Shown: piece by piece, positions 40,836-48,570 of the stretch | Layout: each line of letters starts with the position of its first letter | Position numbering within the stretch: position 1 is the first letter of the stretch | From: Microbacterium sp. | GTDB lineage: Bacteria; Actinomycetota; Actinomycetes; Actinomycetales; Microbacteriaceae | Length of the DNA: 64,000 nt | Direction of reading: 5' to 3' | Assembly: GCF_017305435.1 (NCBI RefSeq) | Contig: NZ_JAFKIP010000003.1 | Coordinates: forward strand, 372,001 to 436,000 | Notes under the pieces: model-generated | The model's input: the letters and a program-made list of their open reading frames with translations, nothing else | The model's database searches: none | What the model was told of the DNA's origin: nothing | Translations under genes and position numbers: made by a program

Positions 40836-42325
40836 GGAGCGGGTACCTCACTTCGGGGGGCGGTGGCGCCGGATGCCGCGGCGACGTCGATCGCACGGGC
40901 GGCGATGACCCGACGATACTCCAGCGCGCTGTCCTTGAGGGTGCGCTCCTGGGTGTCGTAGTCGACGTGGACGATGCCGAAGCGCTTGTCGTACCCCCAC
41001 GCCCACTCGAAGTTGTCGAGCAGCGACCAGTAGAAGTACCCGCGGACGTCGACCCCGGCATCCCGCGCATCGAGGATCGCGCCGAGGTGCCGTCTGAGGA
41101 AGTCGACCCGCTCGTCGTCGTGCACCCGCGCATCGAGCCCCTCGCCGACCAGGACGTCGTCGTAGGCGGCGCCGTTCTCGGTGACGTAGAGCACGGTGCC
41201 GGCAGACTCCGCATACTCGCTCCACACCCGCTCGAGGAGAGTCGTGAGCCCGGCGGGGTCGACCTCCCAGTGCATGTTCGTGCGCGGGAGCCCGCGGTCG
41301 TGCCAGTGGATGCCGTCGTGCGAGGGGAACGGAGACTCGACCCGTCGCGCCGTGGGGGCGTCGCCCGACGCAGGCGCGTGCGGGTCCGGAGCTGCGCCCA
41401 CGAATTCGCCGTGGTAGTAGTTCACGCCGAGGGCGTCGAGCGGCGCCGCGATGGTCTCGAGGTCGCCGGGGGCGGTCGCGGCATCCAGCGCGTCGATCGC
41501 CTCGGGCGCGACGGCACGGATGTCCGCGACGACGTCCGCCGGGTACGACCCGCGGAAGATCGGGTCGAGGAACCAGCGGTTGAACTGTCCGTCGATGCGG
41601 CGCGCGGCGTCGACGTCGGCCGGGGATGCCGGGTCGACCGGCTCGGCGACCGTGAGGTTCAGCGTGATGCCGAGGCTGAGCGCGGCATCCCGCGCCCGCA
41701 GCTCCCGCACGGCGAGACCGTGGCCGAGGAGGAGGTGGTGCGCGGCGAGCACGCCGTCCGTGACGCTGTACCGGCCGGGCGCGTGGATGCCGGCGGTATA
41801 GCTGAGGAACGACGAGCACCACGGCTCGTTCAGCGTCGTCCAGTTGGCGACACGGTCCCCGAGGGCGTCGTGCACGTCGAGCGCGTACTCGGCGAACTGC
41901 TCCGCCGTCGAACGCACGGTCCACCCGCCGCGCTCCTCGATCGCCTGCGGCAGATCCCAGTGATAGAGCGTCAGCCAGGGCAGGATGTCGTTCTCGCGCA
42001 GCTCATCGACGAGCCGCTTGTAGAAGTCGAGCCCCTTCTGGTTCACCGGTCCGCCGTCGGGGCGCACGCGCGACCACGACACCGAGAAGCGGTAGGTGTC
42101 GAGGCCGAGCTCCTTCATGAGCGCGACATCCGCCGGGTAGCGGTGGTAGTGATCGCACGCGACATCGCCCGTGTCGCCGCCGATGACGGCGCCCGGAACG
42201 CGGCAGAACGCGTCCCAGATGGAAGCGGTGCGCCCGTCTTCGAAGGCGGCGCCCTCGATCTGGAAGGCGGCGGTCGCGGCCCCGAAGAGGAAATCGGTCC
42301 CGAAGGGTCGGGGAGAGTCGGTCAT
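40832..42325 (-). CDS. Beta-glucosidase, glycoside hydrolase family 1
   Basis: A 497-residue cytoplasmic GH1 enzyme. FLFGAATAAFQIEGA is the N-terminal GH1 signature, TLNEP carries the acid/base Glu167 and LYVTENGAA the nucleophile Glu383. No signal peptide, so it cleaves imported cellobiose inside the cell. Counterpart of Streptomyces BglC; third product downstream of the transporter genes and coupled to cebR. Confidence 0.95.
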   Translation of the reverse strand: MTDSPRPFGTDFLFGAATAAFQIEGAAFEDGRTASIWDAFCRVPGAVIGGDTGDVACDHYHRYPADVALMKELGLDTYRFSVSWSRVRPDGGPVNQKGLDFYKRLVDELRENDILPWLTLYHWDLPQAIEERGGWTVRSTAEQFAEYALDVHDALGDRVANWTTLNEPWCSSFLSYTAGIHAPGRYSVTDGVLAAHHLLLGHGLAVRELRARDAALSLGITLNLTVAEPVDPASPADVDAARRIDGQFNRWFLDPIFRGSYPADVVADIRAVAPEAIDALDAATAPGDLETIAAPLDALGVNYYHGEFVGAAPDPHAPASGDAPTARRVESPFPSHDGIHWHDRGLPRTNMHWEVDPAGLTTLLERVWSEYAESAGTVLYVTENGAAYDDVLVGEGLDARVHDDERVDFLRRHLGAILDARDAGVDVRGYFYWSLLDNFEWAWGYDKRFGIVHVDYDTQERTLKDSALEYRRVIAARAIDVAAASGATAPRSEVPAP

Positions 42326-42353
42326 GAAAGTCCTTCCGACGGTGCGGCGGGCG

Positions 42354-43256
42354 TCAGCCCTTGACCGCGCCCTGCATGATGCCGCTGACGAGCTGCTTGC
42401 CGGCGAAGACGAACAGGATCAGCAGGGGAATGGTAGCGAGCAACACGCCGGCGAGCACGATCGAGTAGTCCACGAAGTAATTCGACTGCAGGAGCGAGAG
42501 CGCGACGGGCAGCGTCGGATTCTGCCGATCGAGCACGATGAACGGCCAGAAGAAGTTGTTCCAGGCCGACACGAACGTGAACAGGGCCAGCATCGCCGCC
42601 GCCGGGCGCGCGGCGGGGAGGCCGACGGTGAGGAAGGTGCGGAACGAGCTCGCCCCGTCGACGCGGGCGGCCTCGATGAGCTCATCGGGGACGGCCTGAC
42701 GCAGATACTGCGTCATCCAGAACACGCCGAATGCGCTCACGAGCGCGGGCACGATGATCGCGCCGAGCTGTCCCGTCCAGCCGAGGTCGCTGAACAGGAT
42801 GTACAGCGGCACGACGCCGAGCTGCGTCGGCACGGCCATCGTCGCGATGACGAAGACGAGCAGCCAGCTCGACCCGCGGAAGCGCAGCTTCGCGAACGCC
42901 CAGCCCGCGAGCGTCGAGAAGAAGACGACGGATGCCGCGATCAGCGCAGAGCTCAGGATCGAGTTCCACAGCGCCATCCAGAAGTTCACGGCCGGGTCGT
43001 TCACGACCTTCGCGGCGTTCGCGAAGAAGTTGCCGCCCGGGATCCACGACATGTCGGGGTCGCGGATCGTGTACGAGTCACCCGATCCGATGAGCAGCGA
43101 CCAGTAGAAGGGGAAGATGCTCGCGAGCATCACGACGCCCAGGCAGGCGTAGATGAACCATCCGGGGCGCGTGCCCTTGATGTGGCGCGGGCGCTTGTTC
43201 TGCCGCTCCGCGCCCTCGTCCTGCACGGCGACCGGCTTCATGTCGAGAGCGGTCAT
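42354..43256 (-). CDS. cebG: Cellobiose-type ABC permease, MalG family
   Basis: A 300-residue CUT1 permease with six helices. The EAA loop is DELIEAARVDGASSFRTFLTVGLPAARPA. N-terminal cytoplasmic basic tail. ATG overlaps the cebF stop by four bases. It makes the translocation path with CebF; the ATPase (MsiK-type) is not in the window, as in Streptomyces where it is encoded elsewhere. Confidence 0.93.
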   Translation of the reverse strand: MTALDMKPVAVQDEGAERQNKRPRHIKGTRPGWFIYACLGVVMLASIFPFYWSLLIGSGDSYTIRDPDMSWIPGGNFFANAAKVVNDPAVNFWMALWNSILSSALIAASVVFFSTLAGWAFAKLRFRGSSWLLVFVIATMAVPTQLGVVPLYILFSDLGWTGQLGAIIVPALVSAFGVFWMTQYLRQAVPDELIEAARVDGASSFRTFLTVGLPAARPAAAMLALFTFVSAWNNFFWPFIVLDRQNPTLPVALSLLQSNYFVDYSIVLAGVLLATIPLLILFVFAGKQLVSGIMQGAVKG

Positions 43257-44335
43257 CGGGACACCTCCGAATTCGGAACGGGCGTGGGATTCGGAACAGG
43301 CGTGGGGGCGGGCGCGGCGGTACGGCCTGCGGCGACGGATGCCTTGGCATCCCGCCGCGCGGCGCGCAGCTGGGCGCGGGTGAGGGTGCCGCGGCCGCCT
43401 TCGTCGCGGACGAGACTGCGGGTGATGAACAGGTTCAGGACGCCGATCACGAGGATGATGAGGAAGAGGATCCAGGCGAGCGCCGCAGCGCGACCGAAGT
43501 TCCACTGGCCCCAGCCGAGGTCGTAGAGCCACAGCGTGATCGTGAGCCACTGGGAGTTCGCGCCGCCCGTGCCGAACTGGTCGTACATGCGCGGCTCGTC
43601 GAAGATCTGCAGGCCGCCGATCGTCGAGGTGATGATGACGAAGATGAGCGTCGGTCGCAGACTCGGCAGCGTGATCGCGAAGAACTGGCGGATCTTGCCG
43701 GCGCCGTCGACCGTGGCCGCCTCGTAGTAGTCGCGCGGGATCGCCTGCATCGCGGCGAGGAGGATGAGGGTGTTGTAGCCCGTCCAGCGGAAGTTCACCA
43801 TCGTCGCGATGGCGATGTGGCTCGCGAAGGCGTTGGAATGCCACTTGACCGGGTCGAGGCCGATCGAGCCCAGCCAGGTGTTGATGATGCCGTACTGGTC
43901 GCCGAACATGTTCGAGAAGATGAGGGCGACGGCGACGGGGGCCATGACGTAGGGCAGGAGGACGCCCATGCGCCAGAAGGTCTTCGCGCGGATGTTCTGA
44001 TCGAGCATCGCGGCGATGAAGACCGCGAAGAGCAGCTGCGGCACGCTCGACAGCAGGAAGATGCTGAAGGTGTTGCGCAGCGCGATCCAGAACTTCGGGT
44101 CGCTGAGGACGGTCGCGTACTGGTCGAACCCGACGAACTGGCCGGAGTTGCGGACGAGATCCCAGTCCATGAACGAGATCACGGCCGTGTAGCCGAGGGG
44201 GAACAGGCCGACGATGAGGAACAGGATGAAGAACGGCGAGATGTAGAGGTACGGCGAGAGCTTCAGGTCCCACGAGCTGAGCGTGCTGCCGAAGCCGATG
44301 CGCTTGGTGGGCCGGGAGGGGGCGGTCGCGGTCAC
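43253..44335 (-). CDS. cebF: Cellobiose-type ABC permease, MalF family
   Basis: A 360-residue CUT1 permease. LKLSPYLYISPFFILFLIVGLFPLGYT opens helix 1, and YYEAATVDGAGKIRQFFAITLPSLRPT is the EAA loop. The C-terminal 50 residues are an Ala/Pro tail (PAPTPVPNPTPVPN) not seen in typical members. GTG start with AAAGGAG. A 17-bp hairpin separates it from cebE. Confidence 0.93.
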   Translation of the reverse strand: MTATAPSRPTKRIGFGSTLSSWDLKLSPYLYISPFFILFLIVGLFPLGYTAVISFMDWDLVRNSGQFVGFDQYATVLSDPKFWIALRNTFSIFLLSSVPQLLFAVFIAAMLDQNIRAKTFWRMGVLLPYVMAPVAVALIFSNMFGDQYGIINTWLGSIGLDPVKWHSNAFASHIAIATMVNFRWTGYNTLILLAAMQAIPRDYYEAATVDGAGKIRQFFAITLPSLRPTLIFVIITSTIGGLQIFDEPRMYDQFGTGGANSQWLTITLWLYDLGWGQWNFGRAAALAWILFLIILVIGVLNLFITRSLVRDEGGRGTLTRAQLRAARRDAKASVAAGRTAAPAPTPVPNPTPVPNSEVSR

Positions 44336-44355
44336 ATCAGGCTCCTTTCATGAGA

Positions 44356-44394
44356 GCGGTCGCCGGGCGAGCAGGGCGCTCGCCCGGCGACCGC
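44356..44394. terminator. Intra-operon hairpin between cebE and cebF
   Basis: The 17-bp arms at 44356-44372 and 44378-44394 pair perfectly around a 5-base loop. It lies between the cebE stop and the cebF ribosome-binding site. Likely a partial terminator or mRNA 3'-end stabiliser, giving excess binding protein over permeases. Confidence 0.8.
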
Positions 44395-44399
44395 GGGGA

Positions 44400-45674
44400 T
44401 CACTTGATGGCGTCGACTTCGCTCTTCCACTGCGCCCAGGACGTCGCCTTGTCCTGCGTGCCGTCTTCGACGCGGGTCAGAGCCTTCTGCATCGCGTCGT
44501 TGATCTGGAAGTAGAACTGACCCTTGAACGGCGAGACCGTCACGGCGTTCGCGCGGTCGGTCAGGATCTGGCCGACGGGGGCGTTGTTGAAGAACTCGTT
44601 GGTCGAGCCGAGGAGCGTGTCGCTCTTCATCGCCTCGAGCTGGCTCGGGAACGTGCCCGCGTTCTCGAACGCCTTCAGCTGCGTGTCGGGGCTCGTGAGC
44701 CAATCGGCGAGCTCCTGCGCTGCCGCGACGTTCTTGCCGTTCGCGGGGACAGTCAGGTACGAACCGCCCCAGTTTCCACCGCCGCCGGGGAAGACGTTGG
44801 CGATGTCCCACCCGGTGACGTCCTTCGCGTTGCCGGAGATGACGCCGAGCATCCAGCCCGGGCACAGCATCGTCGCGAATGCGCCGTTGGACAGACCCGC
44901 CATCCAGTCATCCGACCACTGGCCGAGGTGTGCGGACTGCGTCGCGCTGGCATCGAGGACCTCGTTGTAGATCTTCTCGACGTCGGGGGCGATCTCGATC
45001 TCGCCGCTGGTGGGGTTCTCGTACGCCGACTCGACCTGGTTGATCATGCCCTGGTACGTGCCGCCGGCGGAGTCGAAGAACGCCTTGCCGGTCTTGGCGG
45101 TGTAGTCCGCGCCGACCTTGAAGTAGTTCGCCCAGTCGCCCTCGAGGAGCTTCGCGACCTCTTCGCGGTCGGTGGGCAGGCCCGCCGCGGCGAACAGGTC
45201 GGAGCGGTAGCAGACGCCCTCGGGGCCGATGTCGGTGCCGTAGCCGATGAGGTTGCCGTCGGCATCCGTCGCACCCTTCTCCTTCCAGTCGAGCCAGCGG
45301 CCCTTGAGGCTGTCGGGGACGGGGGCGAGCAGATCGGAGTACTTCATGACCTCCGGCATCCAGTCGATCTCGATCGCCTCGATGTCGGCGAGGCCCGTCT
45401 TGCCGAGCTTCTGGAAATAGTTGGCGCGCGCGTCGTTGGAGGTCGCGGCCTTGTTGTGGACGATCGTGACGTTCGGGTGCTCCTTGGAGTACTCGGCGAG
45501 CAGCTCGTCGGTGTAGCCGAAGTCGTTGAAGGTCGCGATGGTGAGCGTCACCTTCTCGTTCGGGTCGGCGGTCGCCGCTCCTCCGCTCGAACCGGCACAG
45601 CCGGCGAGCACGAGGGCGGAGGTGGTCAGTGCGCCGGTCACGAAGCCGATGCGACGCAGTGCGCGTGATTTCAC
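44400..45674 (-). CDS. cebE: Cellobiose-type ABC sugar-binding lipoprotein
   Basis: A 424-residue family-1 extracellular solute-binding protein. Lipobox LAGC after a short signal (VKSRALRRIGFVTGALTTSALVLAGC). The binding fold shows TLTIATFNDFGYTDELLAEYSKEHPNVT and IEAIEIDWMPEVMKYSDLLAPVPD. GTG at 45674 is chosen because AAAGGAG lies five bases upstream. A GTG two codons earlier would sit on that sequence. First gene of the ceb operon, under three CebR operators. Confidence 0.93.
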   Translation of the reverse strand: MKSRALRRIGFVTGALTTSALVLAGCAGSSGGAATADPNEKVTLTIATFNDFGYTDELLAEYSKEHPNVTIVHNKAATSNDARANYFQKLGKTGLADIEAIEIDWMPEVMKYSDLLAPVPDSLKGRWLDWKEKGATDADGNLIGYGTDIGPEGVCYRSDLFAAAGLPTDREEVAKLLEGDWANYFKVGADYTAKTGKAFFDSAGGTYQGMINQVESAYENPTSGEIEIAPDVEKIYNEVLDASATQSAHLGQWSDDWMAGLSNGAFATMLCPGWMLGVISGNAKDVTGWDIANVFPGGGGNWGGSYLTVPANGKNVAAAQELADWLTSPDTQLKAFENAGTFPSQLEAMKSDTLLGSTNEFFNNAPVGQILTDRANAVTVSPFKGQFYFQINDAMQKALTRVEDGTQDKATSWAQWKSEVDAIK

Positions 45675-45746
45675 GGTCACTCCTTTGTGGTGTGCGGGTG
45701 CGAGGATGCTGCATCGGGCGAGCCGCTGATCCTGCGTCTGCAGGTG

Positions 45747-45815
45747 TGGGAGCGCTCTCATCCGACCGGACCTACGGTATGGGATCGCTCCCAAGAACGC
45801 AAGGGAGCGCTCCCA
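45747..45815. promoter_or_regulatory. Three CebR-type operators
   Basis: TGGGAGCGCTCTCA (45747-45760), TGGGATCGCTCCCA (45780-45793) and AGGGAGCGCTCCCA (45802-45815) match the known CebR consensus TGGGAGCGCTCCCA at 13, 13 and 13 of 14. They span the divergent gap between cebE and purS. The nearest lies 73 bp from the cebE start. Confidence 0.92.
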
Positions 45816-45894
45816 TGATCAATGGTCACGATTCGATCACGGCTCCGTCCGGATAGACTGGTCGCACCCCTTCCCGCGACTCCTGGAGCCTCGA

Positions 45895-46155
45895 ATGCCC
45901 ACCATCGTCGTCGACGTCATGCCCAAGGCCGAGCTGCTGGACCCGCAGGGGAAGGCCGTCGCCGGCGCCCTCGCCCGCCTCGGCCACGCCGGGTTCGAGG
46001 GCGTCCGCATCGGCAAGCGCTTCGAGCTGACGGTCGCGGACACCTCGGAGGAGACCCTCGCGGCCGTCAAGACCATCGCCGAGGAGATCCTCTCCAACGC
46101 CGTGATCGAGGATGTCGTCGGCATCGAGGTCGCGTCCTCCGAGGCCGCCCGGTGA
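45895..46155 (+). CDS. purS: FGAM synthase small subunit PurS
   Basis: An 86-residue PurS ([30 protein letters not shown]...RIGKRFEL), bridging subunit of the three-part FGAM synthase found in Gram-positives. It needs PurQ and the small PurL. Coupled to purQ by GTGA overlap. GGAG ribosome-binding site nine bases upstream. Divergent to cebE. Confidence 0.96.
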   Translation: MPTIVVDVMPKAELLDPQGKAVAGALARLGHAGFEGVRIGKRFELTVADTSEETLAAVKTIAEEILSNAVIEDVVGIEVASSEAAR

Positions 46156-46859
46156 CCGCACGCATCGGGGTCATCACGTTCCCCGGCTCGCTCGACGACG
46201 GCGACGCGCAGCGCGCCATCCGCCTCGCCGGTGCCGAGCCCGTCGCCCTCTGGCACGGCTCGCACGACCTCGACGACGTGGACGCGCTCGTCCTCCCCGG
46301 CGGATTCAGCTATGGCGACTACCTGCGCGCCGGGGCGATCGCCGCCCTCGCCCCGATCATGACCGAGGTGAAGGATGCCGCGGCGAAGGGCATGCCCGTC
46401 CTCGGCATCTGCAACGGCTTCCAGATGCTCGTCGAGGCGCACCTGCTGCCGGGCGGCCTGATCCGCAACGCCCACCAGCAGTTCATCCGCCGTGACCAGC
46501 GCCTGCGCGTCGAGAACGCGTCGACCGCGTGGACGAACGCGTTCGAGATCGGGCAGGAGATCACGATCCCGCTGAAGAACGCGGACGGCGGCTACATCTG
46601 CTCGGCCGAGACCCTGAAGCAGATCGAGGGCGATGGCCTCGTCACGTTCCGCTACGTCGGCGTCAACCCCAACGGGTCGCTCGATGACATCGCCGGCATC
46701 ACGAACCCTTCGGGCAACGTCGTCGGCCTCATGCCGCATCCCGAGCACGCCGTCGAGCCCGGCTTCGGCCCGAACACCCCCGCAGCGATGCGCTCGGGCC
46801 TCGACGGCCTCAGCTTCTTCACGTCGGCGATCGCCGCACTCGCCTCCGCCGCAGCCTGA
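46152..46859 (+). CDS. purQ: FGAM synthase glutaminase subunit PurQ
   Basis: A 235-residue class I glutamine amidotransferase delivering ammonia to Pur[36 protein letters not shown] and the nucleophile motif [19 protein letters not shown], with [10 protein letters not shown] carrying the His-Glu pair. GTG start overlaps the purS stop. purL does not follow; the next gene is convergent. Confidence 0.96.
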   Translation: MTARIGVITFPGSLDDGDAQRAIRLAGAEPVALWHGSHDLDDVDALVLPGGFSYGDYLRAGAIAALAPIMTEVKDAAAKGMPVLGICNGFQMLVEAHLLPGGLIRNAHQQFIRRDQRLRVENASTAWTNAFEIGQEITIPLKNADGGYICSAETLKQIEGDGLVTFRYVGVNPNGSLDDIAGITNPSGNVVGLMPHPEHAVEPGFGPNTPAAMRSGLDGLSFFTSAIAALASAAA

Positions 46860-46870
46860 CGCCGCCGGCG

Positions 46871-47482
46871 CTAGACACCCGCGCGGGTGTCGCGGTCGGC
46901 GCCGGACCACAGGTCGTCGCAGGGGACCGCGCGGGCGCCGCGCGCCGCGAGATAGACGCCCGCGCCGCGATCGCCGCGCACGGCGGCGATGACGCCCTCC
47001 CAGTGCGCACGGCCGACGACGACAGGATGCCCCGGACTCCCCCCGTACGAAGCGCGAGCGATCGTCTCGACACCTGCGCCCGCCGCGACGCGCGCGACCG
47101 CAGCGGCAGGCAGCTCCGGGGTGTCGACCGTCACGAGCACAGCGACCGCAGCGGGAGTCTGCGCGGCCCGGCGCAGCGTCGCCCGGACGGTCGCCGCGAC
47201 ACCCTCCCCCCAGTCGGCCACGGTCACCACCTCGGCATCCGCCCCCGCATCGCGCAGGATCGCCTCCGCCGCGGCGGCCTCGGCACCGAGGCCGACCAGG
47301 ACGGTCTGGCATCCACCGGCATGGAGGGCCGCCACGGCGCGCAGCAGCCACGATCGGGGCGCCGGATCGGCCGCAGGGCCGCGGGGCCCCGCCGCCTCGG
47401 CCGGCTCGAAGGCGAGCGCCTTCGGTCCGCCGTAGCGCGTGCCGGCGCCCGCGGCCAGCACGATCCCGCAGAGGCCGCTCAC
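46871..47482 (-). CDS. MobA/MocA-like molybdenum-cofactor nucleotidyltransferase
   Basis: A 203-residue NTP-transferase-like protein. GIVLAAGAGTRYGGPKAL is the nucleotide-binding loop and VLVTVDTPELPAAAV the metal-binding region; GGSPGHPVVVGRAHW completes the MocA pattern. Such proteins convert Moco to molybdopterin cytosine dinucleotide for xanthine-dehydrogenase-type enzymes. GTG overlaps the xdhC stop, last gene of the xdh operon. Confidence 0.88.
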   Translation of the reverse strand: MSGLCGIVLAAGAGTRYGGPKALAFEPAEAAGPRGPAADPAPRSWLLRAVAALHAGGCQTVLVGLGAEAAAAEAILRDAGADAEVVTVADWGEGVAATVRATLRRAAQTPAAVAVLVTVDTPELPAAAVARVAAGAGVETIARASYGGSPGHPVVVGRAHWEGVIAAVRGDRGAGVYLAARGARAVPCDDLWSGADRDTRAGV

Positions 47483-48570
47483 GTGGGCGCGTCCGCGTGG
47501 ATCGGCCCATGCAGCTCGCTGAGGGGCCGCCCGCTCGCTCCATGCCGGACGGCGACGATCTCCGCGAGGATCGACAGCGCGGTCTCCTCGGGCGAACGGC
47601 CGCCGAGGTCCAGGCCGATCGGCGAGCGGAGGCGCTCGAGCTGCTCCTCGGTCACCCCCGCCACGCGCAGCCGCGCCACGCGCTCGTCGTGCGTGCGGCG
47701 GCTCCCCATCGCTCCGACGTAGCCCGCGGGGCCGCGGAGCGCCACCCGCAGGGCGGGGGCGTCGATGCGCTCGTCGTGGCTCAGCACGCACACGGCGCTG
47801 CGCCCGTCGAGCGCGGCGCTCTCGAGCCAGCGGTCCGGCCAGTCCACCACGACCTCCGCGCCCGGGAACCGGCCGGGCGCGGCGAACGCGTCGCGCGGAT
47901 CGAGCACCGTCACCGCCCAACCTGTCGCGGCACCGAGGCGGGCGAGCGCCACGGCTTGCTGAACCGCGCCCACCACGACGAGGCGCGGCGGCCCGGCGAA
48001 CGGCACCACGAGATACTCGACCGCGATCGCGGTGCCGGTCTCGGCGCGGCATCCGTCGGCGTCGTACCCCATGAGACGGGGCCGGTCTCCCCCGGCATCG
48101 GCAGCAGCGATCGCGGCGGCGTCCCGGTGTATGCCGCTTTCGGCATGCCGGATCGCACGCGCCGCGCCCACCCCCTCGCCGCGCACGCAGAGCACGTGGG
48201 CGACCGCCTCGCCGGCGGCGAGCACGGCGAGATCTCGGGCTTCCGGGCTCCCGGGATGCACCGGCCGGACCAGCACGTCGATGCTCCCCCCGCACATGAG
48301 GCCGACGGCGAAGAGGTCGTCCTCCGCGATGCCGTAGCCGTCGACCCGGGGCACACCGGTCTCGATCACGTCGAGGCATGCCGTGACCACTGCCGTCTCG
48401 ACGCACCCGCCCGAGACGTTCCCCCGCACCTGCCCGTCCGCGGAGACCACCATCGCGGCCCCGAGTCCCCGGGGCGCCGATCCGCGGATGCCGACGACCG
48501 TGGCGATCGCGACCGGCGCACCGCCGGAGAGCCAGCGCAGAGCGTCATCGAGGATGTCCCGCATGCTCAC
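47479..48570 (-). CDS. xdhC: XdhC-family molybdenum-cofactor insertion protein
   Basis: A 363-residue XdhC/CoxI protein. N-terminal domain [37 protein letters not shown], and the Rossmann half [32 protein letters not shown]...[22 protein letters not shown]. It binds and sulfurates Moco and inserts it into XDH. GTG overlaps the xdh stop. Usual length. Confidence 0.93.
   Translation of the reverse strand: MSMRDILDDALRWLSGGAPVAIATVVGIRGSAPRGLGAAMVVSADGQVRGNVSGGCVETAVVTACLDVIETGVPRVDGYGIAEDDLFAVGLMCGGSIDVLVRPVHPGSPEARDLAVLAAGEAVAHVLCVRGEGVGAARAIRHAESGIHRDAAAIAAADAGGDRPRLMGYDADGCRAETGTAIAVEYLVVPFAGPPRLVVVGAVQQAVALARLGAATGWAVTVLDPRDAFAAPGRFPGAEVVVDWPDRWLESAALDGRSAVCVLSHDERIDAPALRVALRGPAGYVGAMGSRRTHDERVARLRVAGVTEEQLERLRSPIGLDLGGRSPEETALSILAEIVAVRHGASGRPLSELHGPIHADAPT

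Noticed and set aside
46860..46870. purL following purQ
   Set aside because: No FGAM synthase large-subunit motifs on either strand after purQ; the next gene is convergent.
46871..48406. Long reading frame joining XdhC and MocA regions
   Set aside because: The first two thirds are out of frame with XdhC and Arg-rich; the real gene starts at the GTG overlapping the xdhC stop.
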